64,000 nucleotides of DNA, taken from assembly GCF_007713735.2 (NCBI RefSeq), contig NZ_VMNW02000029.1:1-64000 (forward strand), in the 5' to 3' direction. The position numbers and the translations under genes are program-made. The stretch is from Amycolatopsis acidicola (GTDB lineage: Bacteria; Actinomycetota; Actinomycetes; Mycobacteriales; Pseudonocardiaceae). The notes under the pieces are model-generated. The model saw only the letters and a program-made list of their open reading frames with translations. It had not been told where the DNA came from and did not search any database. Shown in pieces: positions 7,727 through 15,431 of the stretch (position 1 is the first letter of the stretch; every line of letters begins with the position of its first letter).

Positions 7727-8611
7727 CTAGCCGAAGGTGTGCGCCTCAACGAGGTCGGGATCAGAGCCGCCCCGCAGGACGATGTCGATCGCGTCGATCG
7801 CATCGATGTCTTCGGAAGTGAGTGCGAAGTCGAAGACGTCGATGTTCTCCGCGATCCTGTTCGCGCGCACCGACTTCGGGATCACCGCGCGTCCCTGCTG
7901 CAGGTGCCAGCGGAGCACGATCTGCGCCGGGCTCTTGCCGTAGCGCGCCGCGAGGCCGGCCAACGTCGGGTGTTCCAGCGGCCGGACGAGATCATCGGGA
8001 TCGGCCGGGTGGTTGGAGTACACCCCACCTATCGGCGACCACGCCTGGGTGATCACGCCATGCGTGGCGTCAGCGTCCCGCACGGCGGGCTGGGTGAAGA
8101 ACGGATGCAGCTCGACCTGGTTGACCGCCGGCACGACCGTGGTGCGGCTGATCAGGGTTTCCAGGTGCTTCTCGGTGAAGTTCGACACCCCGATGGCCCG
8201 GACTCGTCCCTCGTCGAGCAGCTTCTCCATTGCCTGGTAGGAGGCGATGGTCGCATCGAATTCAGCGGGGATGGGCCAGTGGATCAGGTACAGGTCGAGG
8301 TAATCCAGTCCCAGGCTGTGCAGGCTCGTATCGAAAGCGCGCAGTGTCGCATCGAACCCGTGCTCGCTGTTCCACAGTTTGGTGGTCACGAAAACCTCGC
8401 TCCGGTCGAGGCCAGAGCCGGTGATGCCTTCGCCGACCTGGGCTTCGTTGCCGTAGGCGGCTGCGGTGTCGATCAGGCGGTACCCGTTGCCGAGCGCTGT
8501 CCGGACCGCGCCGGCGGTGTCTTCCGGGGCACTCCGGTACACGCCGAGGCCGAGAGCGGGCATCGACACGCCGTTGTTCAGTGTCAGCAGCGGACTGGCA
8601 GGGGTGGTCAC
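7727..8611 (-). CDS. aldo/keto reductase
   Basis: A second AKR, 294 residues. The tetrad residues are in GYRLIDTAAAYGNEAQVG (Asp, Tyr), VFVTTKLWNSEHG (Lys) and LYLIHWPIPAEF (His), and the cofactor loop reads AVIPKSVRANRIAENIDVF. The start chosen is GTG 8611, because AAGGAG lies directly before it. A longer reading to 8659 would overlap the SDR gene and place the ribosome site inside the protein. It is related to the neighbouring AKR but clearly diverged, so the pair is either an old duplication or two independent members of the 2,5-diketo-gluconate reductase type. Confidence 0.88.
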   Translation of the reverse strand: MTTPASPLLTLNNGVSMPALGLGVYRSAPEDTAGAVRTALGNGYRLIDTAAAYGNEAQVGEGITGSGLDRSEVFVTTKLWNSEHGFDATLRAFDTSLHSLGLDYLDLYLIHWPIPAEFDATIASYQAMEKLLDEGRVRAIGVSNFTEKHLETLISRTTVVPAVNQVELHPFFTQPAVRDADATHGVITQAWSPIGGVYSNHPADPDDLVRPLEHPTLAGLAARYGKSPAQIVLRWHLQQGRAVIPKSVRANRIAENIDVFDFALTSEDIDAIDAIDIVLRGGSDPDLVEAHTFG

Positions 8612-8630
8612 GCTTGTCTCCTTGTGCGGG

Positions 8631-9290
8631 TCAATGGATCTCGGTGTAGGTGTCGCCATTTCCGGCGTACTGCTGCCACAGGTGCTCGGCGACCGCTGCG
8701 GGCTCGTGCCGACGGCCAGGACCGACCGGGCCGACGATGACGACGTGGTGCACGCGCACGCCGGTGGGCGCCAGGGCCTCGGCGAGCAGCCGGGCGTAGA
8801 CGGTCTGGGCGGTGGTAGTCACACCGGACACCGCGCGGTCGGCGTTGGGGTTCAGTCCGCCGCTGCCGGTGGTGAACAGCAGGACTCCCCGGCCCTTGGC
8901 GCGCATCCCTGGCACGACCGCGCCGACCACCGCCGCGGCGCCGACCACATTGAGGGCCAGCGAGTTCCGCAGATCCGCGGGCCCGGTGTCCAGGACTGGT
9001 TTGATGAGGTTCACATCGGGGTGGGGGCTGAAAACCACCACCTCAGGCTCACCGAGAGTGTCGGTGAGTTGCGTGATGCCTGTCCGCAGCGCGTCGACAT
9101 CGAGGATGTCGGCCGCCGCCCAGGCGACACGGATCCCATCGGTGTCCAGCTCGCGCGCCTGCACGGCCAGCCGGTCGTCGTTACGGGCAAGCAAGCCGAC
9201 CGGGTGGCCTTCACGGCCGAACCGGCGGGCCAGGGCGTCACCGATCCCTGGCCCTGCCCCGATGATCAGCACGGGTCCTGGCGTGGTCAT
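8631..9290 (-). CDS. SDR family protein with degenerate active site
   Basis: A 219-residue Rossmann protein with LIIGAGPGIGDALARRFG at the N-terminus, the glycine-rich cofactor loop of short-chain dehydrogenases. The usual catalytic Ser-Tyr-x-x-x-Lys cannot be found: after LLFTTGSGG the expected YxxxK helix reads VSGVTTTAQTVYARLLAE. The reaction is therefore unclear; it could bind NAD(P) without acting as a normal dehydrogenase. Start ATG 9290 overlaps the end of the MFS gene upstream (9287) in an ATGA junction, so the two are translationally coupled. Confidence 0.8.
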   Translation of the reverse strand: MTTPGPVLIIGAGPGIGDALARRFGREGHPVGLLARNDDRLAVQARELDTDGIRVAWAAADILDVDALRTGITQLTDTLGEPEVVVFSPHPDVNLIKPVLDTGPADLRNSLALNVVGAAAVVGAVVPGMRAKGRGVLLFTTGSGGLNPNADRAVSGVTTTAQTVYARLLAEALAPTGVRVHHVVIVGPVGPGRRHEPAAVAEHLWQQYAGNGDTYTEIH

Positions 9291-10504
9291 CGGAGAACCT
9301 CCTTGTCGCGGGTGATGGCGAGCACACCCAGCGGGCCGAGCGCTACGACGGCGATCACGAGGCCCACCACAGGTGGCCCGTGCACGCCGAGACTGGACGA
9401 AAGTGCGAGCCCGCCCAGCCAGGAGCCACCGGCGATGCCGACGTTGAACGAGCTGGTACTCAACGACATGGCCAGGGTGTTGACCGGCCCGGTGGCACGG
9501 ACGACCTGGGCGACCAAGATCGGATTCGCGACCAGCCCGAAGGCGCCAAGCGCCAAGACCAGGGCAACGGCGAGGACACCGTTACCACCCCACAGGGTCA
9601 GTGCCGCGAGGGTCACCGCGATCAGCCCGGCGGCCGGGATGGCGATGCCGAACGGATGGATGTCGCCGAGGCGCCCGCCGAAGGTGATGCCCGCCAGCGC
9701 ACCGGCGCCATAGCCGAACATGGCCAGCGGTACCACGGCCTCCGGCAGCCCGGCGAGCTCCGTCAGCAGCGGGGCGACGTAGCTGTACGCGGCTACGAAC
9801 GAGCCCTGAACCAGCGCGGTGGCGAGGTAGACGAGCCACAAACGACCGCGACGCAGGGAAGCCAGCTCGGCTGCGAACGACGTCTGCGGTCGGGTCTCGG
9901 CGGCCGGCAGCTTCCGGGCGAGCACTGCGGCCGCGATCAGGGCGAGCGCCGCCAGTACCCAGAACGGGCCCTGCCAGCCCAGCAGCTGGCCGCCCGCGGT
10001 GCCCAGCGGTACGCCGAGCACGTTCGCCAGTGTGACACCACCGATCATCACGCCCATCGCCCGCGCGCTGGCCGCCGGACCGGCCGCGGCCGCGGCGACC
10101 ACGGCCCCGACGGCCCAGAAAGTGCCGGTGGCGACGGCCGCGGCGAACCGGGCGACGAGCACGACCGCGAAACTGCTGCTGAGCGCGGCGGCCACATGGC
10201 CCGCGGCGAAGAGCACCAGCGCCAGCACGAGTGTCGCGCGGGGCGGCAGACGCAGGGTGGCCATCGCCATGGCCGGCGCGCCCACCATCATCCCGACGGC
10301 GAACACGGTGATCAGCAGCCCTGCCTGGGAGAGCGTGATGTCCAGGCCGGCCGAGACTTGAGGCAGCAAACCGGCCACGACGAGCTCGGTGGTGCCCATC
10401 AGGAAGGCGATGGCGCCGAGCAGGTAGACCACAGGGGGAAGTTTGCGCGCCCTTGGCCTTTCTCTGCCGGGCGGCGAGGTGGCTGAGGTGGAAGTGGAGA
10501 CCAC
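9287..10504 (-). CDS. MFS transporter, arabinose efflux permease-like exporter
   Basis: A 405-residue, 12-span major facilitator. YLLGAIAFLMGTTELVVAGL opens span 1 and is typical of DHA1-type (AraJ/CmlA) exporters; ITVFAVGMMVGAPAMAMATLRLPPR covers the span 2-3 loop. The open frame runs further upstream, but the region before GTG 10504 overlaps the divergent regulator and does not look like protein. AAAGGAA lies just upstream of the GTG, with a second GTG one codon on. Such pumps expel drugs or sugars. It is divergent from the helix-turn-helix regulator at 10684, which probably controls it. Confidence 0.87.
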   Translation of the reverse strand: MVSTSTSATSPPGRERPRARKLPPVVYLLGAIAFLMGTTELVVAGLLPQVSAGLDITLSQAGLLITVFAVGMMVGAPAMAMATLRLPPRATLVLALVLFAAGHVAAALSSSFAVVLVARFAAAVATGTFWAVGAVVAAAAAGPAASARAMGVMIGGVTLANVLGVPLGTAGGQLLGWQGPFWVLAALALIAAAVLARKLPAAETRPQTSFAAELASLRRGRLWLVYLATALVQGSFVAAYSYVAPLLTELAGLPEAVVPLAMFGYGAGALAGITFGGRLGDIHPFGIAIPAAGLIAVTLAALTLWGGNGVLAVALVLALGAFGLVANPILVAQVVRATGPVNTLAMSLSTSSFNVGIAGGSWLGGLALSSSLGVHGPPVVGLVIAVVALGPLGVLAITRDKEVLR

Positions 10505-10625
10505 CGGGTTCCTTTCGAAGATCGGGCGATAGTGCGGGAGGAGGCTCAAGGCCGATTCCACAAGCCGGCTCCCACGTGCTTCGCCATCCAGGTAACCGGC
10601 GTACGCGCGGACGGAACAGGACCTC

Positions 10626-10641
10626 TCGTGACGGGTCACGA
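10626..10641. promoter_or_regulatory. palindromic operator candidate between exporter and HTH regulator
   Basis: TCGTGACGGGTCACGA is a perfect 7-base inverted repeat around GG, 43 bases upstream of the regulator start and 122 bases upstream of the exporter start. A symmetric site in the only gap between a divergent regulator-transporter pair is the usual place for an autoregulatory operator. The assignment is by position and symmetry only. Confidence 0.45.
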
Positions 10642-10683
10642 CGTAACCCCCCTCGCGGCGGCGTCCGCGTTTACAGTGGAAAC

Positions 10684-11553
10684 GTGGACAATCGAGCGGA
10701 GGTACGCGACTTCCTGGTGACACGCCGGGCCCGGATCCGCCCTGAGCAGGCGGGGTTGCCGGTCTATGGACAGCGCCGTGTGCCTGGGCTTCGCCGCGAC
10801 GAGGTCGCGACCCTGGCCAGGATGTCGCCCGACTACTACACCCGGCTGGAGAAGGGCAACCTCGCCACGGCGTCCGACAACGTCCTCGACGCCATCGCAA
10901 CGGCCCTGCAGCTGGATGACGCCGAGCGGGCACATTTGTTCGATCTGGCCCGGGCCGCTCGCGACCGGAATCCCCAGACACGACGGCGGGCGCCCGCACC
11001 ACGAATCCGTCCCAGCGTGCAACATCTGCTCGAGTCGATGACTGAATCCGCGGCATTCGTGCGCAACGGCCGCATGGACATCCTCGCCGTCAACGCGCTG
11101 GGCCGCGCTTTGTGGGCACCCCTGTTCGACGACCCCACCCGGCCACCGAACCTGGCACGGTTCGCCTTCCTCGATCCCCGCGGAACCGAGTTCTACGCCA
11201 ACTGGCCCGACGCCGCGAAAGGCGCGGTCGCACTCCTGCGCACCGAAGCCGGCCGTGTGCCCCACGACAAGGCCCTGACGGCCCTTGTCGGCGAGCTGGC
11301 GACCCGCAGTGACGAATTCCGCGACTGGTGGGCCACCCACGACGTGCAGTTGCACTGCACCGGGGCCAAGCGACTGCGTCACCCCGTGGTCGGTGAGCTG
11401 TCCCTGACCTTCAATGCTCTCGACCTGCCGGCCGATCCTGGCCTGACCCTCACCGCCTACACCGCCGAACCAGGCTCCCCTGACGAAGAAAAACTCAGAA
11501 TGCTGTCCAGCTGGGCCGCCACGGAAAACCCGGATCCCAGCCGGGTGTTATAG
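10684..11553 (+). CDS. helix-turn-helix transcriptional regulator with MmyB-like ligand-binding domain
   Basis: A 289-residue protein. The N-terminal XRE-type HTH is at about residues 15-75 (RVPGLRRDEVATLARMSPDYYTRLEKG). A C-terminal domain of the MmyB-like type follows (SVQHLLESMTESAAFVRNG, NALGRALWAPLF, FYANWPDAAKGAVALLRTEAG), a fold that binds small hydrophobic ligands in known members. The start is GTG 10684 (MDNRAEVRDFLVTRRARI). Members often sit divergent from a reductase or exporter that they control. Here the MFS gene, the degenerate SDR and the two AKR genes are the likely targets through the palindrome at 10626-10641. Confidence 0.88.
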   Translation: MDNRAEVRDFLVTRRARIRPEQAGLPVYGQRRVPGLRRDEVATLARMSPDYYTRLEKGNLATASDNVLDAIATALQLDDAERAHLFDLARAARDRNPQTRRRAPAPRIRPSVQHLLESMTESAAFVRNGRMDILAVNALGRALWAPLFDDPTRPPNLARFAFLDPRGTEFYANWPDAAKGAVALLRTEAGRVPHDKALTALVGELATRSDEFRDWWATHDVQLHCTGAKRLRHPVVGELSLTFNALDLPADPGLTLTAYTAEPGSPDEEKLRMLSSWAATENPDPSRVL

Positions 11554-11640
11554 GCGCGGGTCCTGCGAATCGCCCGTGATAGATCAGACAGGGATGCCCC
11601 AGACCGGCGAAGGCCGTCCTCGCAGCCCTTTCCTCGAAAA

Positions 11641-11943
11641 CTACGACGGTTCGTCATCCTTTTCTGTCAGGCTATGTCCTGACAGGTCAGTCCCCCTTGC
11701 CCTCATCGTCAACTCTAGTTCTGCCCTGTGGCTGGCGAGAACACGCTGGCTGCCACGAAGGTGCAGTTTCGCCGCGCCGAGGTGTTCGAAGAAGTCCCTG
11801 CCGTCATTGGGATCGAGTAGATCCGCGCTGATCATGGCGTGGCTCACGATGTCGAGCTCGTGGAGCGCGTCGCGGAGGTGGTCGAGCAGGGCACATGTCT
11901 GTTCGTACCGCTGCTGGTAGTCGTCGTCAGGTGGATGCGACAT
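11641..11943 (-). CDS. small hypothetical protein next to GntR-like regulator
   Basis: The 100-residue product starts MSHPPDDDYQQRYEQTCALL and continues with LRDALHELDIVSHAMIS and LGAAKLHLRGSQRVLASHRAELEL. It has no signal or membrane span and looks helical. The ATG at 11943 overlaps the end of the GntR gene (11927) by 17 bases; the longer frame upstream merely runs through GntR in another frame. It is not recognised as a known family. The tight linkage suggests a role with the regulator. The 87-base gap to the HTH regulator end holds nothing clear. Confidence 0.55.
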   Translation of the reverse strand: MSHPPDDDYQQRYEQTCALLDHLRDALHELDIVSHAMISADLLDPNDGRDFFEHLGAAKLHLRGSQRVLASHRAELELTMRARGTDLSGHSLTEKDDEPS

Positions 11944-12229
11944 GGTTTTCGTCCTTCGGTTCGGCGAGAACGTCGTCGGGTGCTGTGTTGGGTTCTCGTC
12001 GAACAACGTAGGTGCCGCTCGGTTTCGTGAACACCAAGCCGCGGAAGCGGAGCAGCCGGAGGGCGTGGCGCACGGTACCGAGCGACACGCCATACTCCTC
12101 CTTCATCCGGTGTTCGGCGGGTAGCGGCCGGCCAGGCCGCAGCTCGCCGGCCTCAATCCGTGCGGCCACGTGGTCGGCAACCTGTTGGTAGACATAACCG
12201 ACAGTGTCATCGGATTGAAAGTTGATCAT
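11927..12229 (-). CDS. GntR-type winged-helix DNA-binding protein (HTH only)
   Basis: A 100-residue protein made of a GntR winged helix and little else: VGYVYQQVADHVAARIEAGEL, then PAEHRMKEEYGVSLGTVRHALRLL, then the wing GLVFTKPSGTYVV. No effector domain (FCD, UTRA or aminotransferase) follows, so it resembles the short regulators common in actinobacterial plasmids and regulatory islands. ATGA-type overlap with the membrane protein gene upstream puts it in a tight operon. A close relative lies at 13078-13443, sharing the VSLGTVRHALRLLRFRGLV / VALGTARHATRLLRFRGLV core. Confidence 0.8.
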   Translation of the reverse strand: MINFQSDDTVGYVYQQVADHVAARIEAGELRPGRPLPAEHRMKEEYGVSLGTVRHALRLLRFRGLVFTKPSGTYVVRREPNTAPDDVLAEPKDENHVAST

Positions 12230-12495
12230 CTACTCCTCCCTGCTGCACGATTCGGCGAATCGTCCAGATCGCGCTCTGGCCACTGCCAACCGATTGGCGA
12301 GCCGCGAGCGTAGGACAACGGCCGCTCGCCGGATCGCAGCCGCCGTTCGCGCTCGACCCGGGCGATGAGCTGCCACACCGGCAGGCGAAGCTGACGCACA
12401 TGACGCTGCGTCCGCCAGCGATGCATCAGGAGCAGTGCCAGCGTAACGACAATTGGTCCAAAGTAGACAAGTGCCGCCAGGACCACCCTGCTCAT
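12226..12495 (-). CDS. small membrane protein, hypothetical
   Basis: An 89-residue product whose N-terminus LAALVYFGPIVVTLALLLMH is a single membrane span, followed by a basic cytoplasmic tail (WRTQRHVRQLRLP, RVERERRLRSGERPL). The stop overlaps the GntR start (ATGA), and the start sits on a probable stop of the preceding small gene. Third-position GC is high in this frame, so it was preferred over the overlapping reading of the upstream gene. The family is not recognised. It may anchor or sense for the regulator operon; that is inference from linkage only. Confidence 0.5.
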   Translation of the reverse strand: MSRVVLAALVYFGPIVVTLALLLMHRWRTQRHVRQLRLPVWQLIARVERERRLRSGERPLSYARGSPIGWQWPERDLDDSPNRAAGRSR

Positions 12496-12748
12496 AGTGA
12501 ATCGGCACTTGCGTCGGCTGTCCAGGTGTCCACAAAGACCGCTGCCGCGTGATTTCCACTAGCTCAGTGGTGAGGTCCGCGTGCTGGTGAAGGAGCTCGC
12601 CGAGCTGGATCAGGATCGACCCGAGTTCGTGCTGCCGCTCACACGTCAGCGCTCCCTCTCGAAGTTGCAAGGCGGCCGTGGGCAAGTTGGTTGCACTGGT
12701 GACCAACGCGCGCACCAAGGCTTCGGTTTCGTCGATTGACGCGGACAT
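12492..12748 (-). CDS. small hypothetical protein, reading frame probably disrupted
   Basis: The product begins MSASIDETEALVRALVTSAT at ATG 12748 and reads as an all-helical protein (QLREGALTCERQHELGSIL, LGELLHQHADLTTELVEI). In its own frame it runs on to 12230 through the whole membrane protein gene, with a poor-looking translation. One base out of frame, the sequence gives AAAVFVDTWTADASADSL followed by TGA at 12494-12492, exactly overlapping the next ATG. A single-base deletion around 12530 would explain this. The family is not recognised. Either the gene is frameshifted or the downstream frame is the false one. Confidence 0.45.
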
Positions 12749-12750
12749 GG

Positions 12751-12984
12751 TCAAAACGCCTCCCGCAGTCGACAGGCCAGTCGCACCGGCTCGCACGGCC
12801 AGACCGCACCACAACGGACACACAGTCCCGTTGACGCGGGACCGTGGACGTAGAGGTTCAGAACGACAAGGGTGTAAAGCTGAGCTGGTTCCGGTGTCAG
12901 CGGAACCGGGACAGTCACCAAGGCGTCCCGGTCGTCCTGTGGGCGGGCCGTGAGCTTGGTGCGTTCGACGAATCTGATCGTCAT
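12751..12984 (-). CDS. small protein with Cys-rich CxxCGxxWPC motif
   Basis: A 77-residue product starting MTIRFVERTKLTARPQDD. Its second half holds GLCVRCGAVWPCEPVRLA, a pattern of three cysteines with WPC seen in many short actinobacterial proteins beside HTH regulators; it may hold a metal or simply fold around it. The stop is two bases before the ATG of the next gene, so this is the head of the 11.6-13.0 kb leftward unit. A longer frame to 13056 has no better start. Function unknown. Confidence 0.5.
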   Translation of the reverse strand: MTIRFVERTKLTARPQDDRDALVTVPVPLTPEPAQLYTLVVLNLYVHGPASTGLCVRCGAVWPCEPVRLACRLREAF

Positions 12985-13077
12985 GACCGCACTCCTTCGC
13001 CGCGTCTGATGGAATTCATGACGGCGCCCGCGGCGCGGGAACAGGCAGGCCATCACTATGGGTTGTGGATTTCGTTG

Positions 13078-13443
13078 TTAGCGCTGCGCGATATCGACTT
13101 TCGACGCGGCAATTTGTGCGGTTTCCAACGCGTCCTTGGCGACGTAGCTCCCCTTGGAGCGGATCGTGACGACGAGGCCCCGGAAGCGCAGCAGCCTGGT
13201 GGCGTGCCGCGCGGTACCAAGTGCCACCCCGTACTGGTAAGCGAGGCGTCGCTCGCATGGGAGCGGTTCGCCGGGGACCAATTCGCCGTCGGCAATCCGC
13301 TTGATCAGGTGTTCGGCCATGGCCTCGTAGACATATCCGATACCGTCATCGAGCGTGAATCGTGGCTCGGTAATATCGCCCGGCATCAGGTTCATCGTCG
13401 ATTCCACAGTAGCTTTCCCTTTCGCCAACCGAGGTGTTGTCAT
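13078..13443 (-). CDS. GntR-type winged-helix DNA-binding protein (HTH only)
   Basis: A 121-residue protein. The N-terminal 30 residues are not conserved; then IGYVYEAMAEHLIKRIADGEL, PCERRLAYQYGVALGTARHATRLL and the wing GLVVTIRSKGSYVAK form a GntR winged helix with no effector domain. The ATG at 13443 was preferred to the TTG two codons earlier. It is a paralogue of the regulator at 11927-12229, and the two are separated by the small-gene operon, so one may have arisen by duplication. Target unknown. Confidence 0.75.
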   Translation of the reverse strand: MTTPRLAKGKATVESTMNLMPGDITEPRFTLDDGIGYVYEAMAEHLIKRIADGELVPGEPLPCERRLAYQYGVALGTARHATRLLRFRGLVVTIRSKGSYVAKDALETAQIAASKVDIAQR

Positions 13444-13557
13444 GTACAACCCGGAGCGTAGGGACGCGGTGGGGCGGGGACGAAGCGTGTTTCTCGTTGT
13501 TTCTTGATCTCGGCCAAGACGCGGGCGAGTCGGGAACCGACGCGCTCCGGCCTGTTC

Positions 13558-14424
13558 CTAAGTAGACCAGTGCGCGGCGGCCCTGGTGATCAGGTTGCGG
13601 GCCTCGCCGGAATACGAGGTGCCCGTGGCGGTCGCCAGGCGCTCGAAAATCCGGCCGTACAGCTCGATCTCTTGCGGCTGCGCGAGATTCAGCTCGGCGG
13701 AGAACGTCTCGATCATGACGCGCTCGTCGTCCAGCAACCAGAAACCGTGCGCCGGCGCAACGTCGTACTCCACGTCGAACCCGATGATCCCCAGTTTCAC
13801 GTTCGGCAGGGTCGACAACGACAGCAGCCGATCCAACTGGCCGAGCATGACCGCGGGCGGACACAGCCGGTAGCGCAAGGTGGCTTCGGTCAGCACGAAG
13901 TGGAAACGCTTCTCCGGCCGGTACAAGATCTCCTGGCGCTGGATTCTGGTCTGGACCGCATCGTCGATGTCACGGCGCTGACCGAAGACGCGACCGGTCT
14001 GCTCGAAACGGAACCGCGCGTACTCCGCGGTTTGCAGCAGGCCTGGCATGAAGGTCGGCTCGAACACGCGGAAGAAGCGGGTCCGGGCGTTGATCTCCGT
14101 CAGCTTGAGCTGATGGTGTTTCAGCCCCGGGGCGAGCTGACGCTGCCACTCCGCGTGCTGGAACTCCAAATTCTGCAGCCGCGCCACGAGATCGTCAGCG
14201 TGATCCTCCGCGTGGGTCGCATGCGTCCAAGCACGGATATCGTCCGCGGTCGGGGTCTGCCGGCCATTCTCGATCTTGGAGATTTTGGAGTGGGGCCACT
14301 CCAAGATGGCCGCCAGCTGCCGCACCGTGAACTGGGCATTTCCGCGTAACTCGCGAAGCAGCGCGCCGAGCGTCACTCGTGCTTCTTGAACGCTCGATGT
14401 GTGCAAAGGCGTGTTACGGGGCAA
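13558..14424 (-). CDS. Scr1-family (DUF5753) helix-turn-helix regulator
   Basis: About 288 residues. The HTH is near the N-terminus (LGALLRELRGNAQFTVRQLA, LEWPHSKISKIENGRQTPT). It is followed by the DUF5753 domain, with EPTFMPGLLQTAEYARFRF, FVLTEATLRYRL, GQLDRLLSLSTLPNVKLGII and VMIETFSAELNLAQPQEIELY, the usual order. In Streptomyces such proteins act with small DUF397 or DUF6879 partners in toxin-antitoxin-like regulatory pairs. The start is uncertain: TTG 14424 (used, overlapping the upstream stop, with GGGAGG very close) or GTG 14376. It is the third gene of a leftward triad. Confidence 0.82.
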   Translation of the reverse strand: MPRNTPLHTSSVQEARVTLGALLRELRGNAQFTVRQLAAILEWPHSKISKIENGRQTPTADDIRAWTHATHAEDHADDLVARLQNLEFQHAEWQRQLAPGLKHHQLKLTEINARTRFFRVFEPTFMPGLLQTAEYARFRFEQTGRVFGQRRDIDDAVQTRIQRQEILYRPEKRFHFVLTEATLRYRLCPPAVMLGQLDRLLSLSTLPNVKLGIIGFDVEYDVAPAHGFWLLDDERVMIETFSAELNLAQPQEIELYGRIFERLATATGTSYSGEARNLITRAAAHWST

Positions 14425-14929
14425 AGTCCTCCCGCCCAACTGCCCGGTGCCGGGCCACATCCCGCCAGTAGTTGTGCCGAACGATCTCGGCCGGATCGTC
14501 GATGACCTCGCCGCCGAGAAACGTCTCGTCGTCAGCGAACCGCATCCGCACCAGCAGACGTGAGTCGAAAAGCCAGTAGTCGTAGTCCGGCAGCTCGTCG
14601 GCGTGAGCCCGGTCGAGATAACGGATATCCTCGCCCGCTTCGTTCGTGAAGCCGGAGCAGAACACGCCAAAACGGCTGTAGTCCGTCAGCGGCACCGTGA
14701 CCACACGGACACGGGCGAACCGCTTCCCCTCGGCCGTCGCCTCGCGGATCATCGAGAGCCAGTTCTGAAACCAGCCCATGTCCACAGGCTCGCCCGCGAC
14801 GAACTGGCGCAGGGCTTCCGTCTCGTTGCTGGACTTGTACTCATCGCGCGTCTCGAGTCGAAACGCCGTGTGCTCGAAGGTCCGGAACAACTGGCCGAAC
14901 TCCGAGCCAGGTTCGATGAAGCGACTCAG
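14414..14929 (-). CDS. DUF6879 family protein, possible CTG start
   Basis: The product contains FEHTAFRLETRDEYKSSNET, VRVVTVPLTDYSRFGVFCSG, DIRYLDRAHADELPDYDYWL and the C-terminal RHNYWRDVARHRAV, the usual landmarks of DUF6879 partners of Scr1-type regulators. The ordinary start would be TTG 14890. However, a CTG at 14929 overlaps the stop of the preceding gene in a CTGA junction, with GGAGGAG 4-5 bases upstream, and adds residues SRFIEPGSEFGQL, which fit a longer conserved-looking N-terminus. The function in the triad is unproven; it may sequester or modify the regulator. Confidence is high for the gene and moderate for the start. Confidence 0.75.
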   Translation of the reverse strand: MSRFIEPGSEFGQLFRTFEHTAFRLETRDEYKSSNETEALRQFVAGEPVDMGWFQNWLSMIREATAEGKRFARVRVVTVPLTDYSRFGVFCSGFTNEAGEDIRYLDRAHADELPDYDYWLFDSRLLVRMRFADDETFLGGEVIDDPAEIVRHNYWRDVARHRAVGREDFAP

Positions 14930-15162
14930 CGCTCTCCTCCATCTTGCAGGTAGCGGCGGGCATAGAACTTCAGCACATCTTCCGGGATCTCGATGAGCGT
15001 CTCATGGGCCGGTACCGGCCCGACATCGGCCAGCACCTCAGGGTCGGTCACTCGCCACCCCTGGGCGATGTAGGTGATCCGGTCCGTCCGGTCGGTGGCG
15101 AACAACGTCGGCGACTGTCCTTCCTGCGACTCCGGGTCTTTCCCCAAGAACTTTGCACGCAT
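14926..15162 (-). CDS. small conserved protein of the Scr1/DUF6879 triad
   Basis: A 78-residue product, MRAKFLGKDPESQEGQSPTL, continuing with ATDRTDRITYIAQGWRVTDPE and IEIPEDVLKFYARRYL. Short proteins with this RAKFLGKDP...CPTLYATDR-like pattern commonly precede DUF6879 and Scr1-type genes in actinomycetes. ATG 15162 is chosen because AGGAGG at 15168-15173 is five bases upstream; the ATG directly before it is too close. A longer frame to 15243 has no support. It heads the triad operon and is probably co-regulated with it through the repeats at 15181-15204. Confidence 0.7.
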   Translation of the reverse strand: MRAKFLGKDPESQEGQSPTLFATDRTDRITYIAQGWRVTDPEVLADVGPVPAHETLIEIPEDVLKFYARRYLQDGGER

Positions 15163-15180
15163 CATAACCTCCTGTTTCGA

Positions 15181-15204
15181 GAACCAAAGTGAACCAGAGA
15201 ACCA
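15181..15204. promoter_or_regulatory. triple GAACCA direct repeat upstream of triad operon
   Basis: GAACCA occurs at 15181-15186, 15191-15196 and 15199-15204, i.e. GGTTC three times on the coding strand of the triad, 20-40 bases before its first start codon. The roughly helical spacing (10 and 8 bases) and position suit a binding site for the operon's own Scr1-type regulator. The remaining gap to 15431 holds no other clear structure. Binding is inferred. Confidence 0.4.
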
Positions 15205-15431
15205 ACCATGCCCGCCGGCTCCCCGAAAGTCAACCGACTGCAATCGATCGCTGGCACTCTGTAGTTCACCTAGGGAAGCCCGACGAGCCGCGTACAGGCG
15301 CTAAAACGAGAGCACGAAGCCGATCCGGCTACGTTTCGTAGCCAGTCGAACTACCTGGGTGAAAACCGCTCTATGCCGTGACTGACCGCGCCCGATCGCT
15401 TACCGCCGAAGGTTGGGGAGGTTAGCGGTAT

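Noticed and set aside
9287..11056. 589-residue reading for the MFS exporter
   Set aside because: The upstream 184 residues overlap the divergent regulator and do not look like protein; GTG 10504 has a proper ribosome site.
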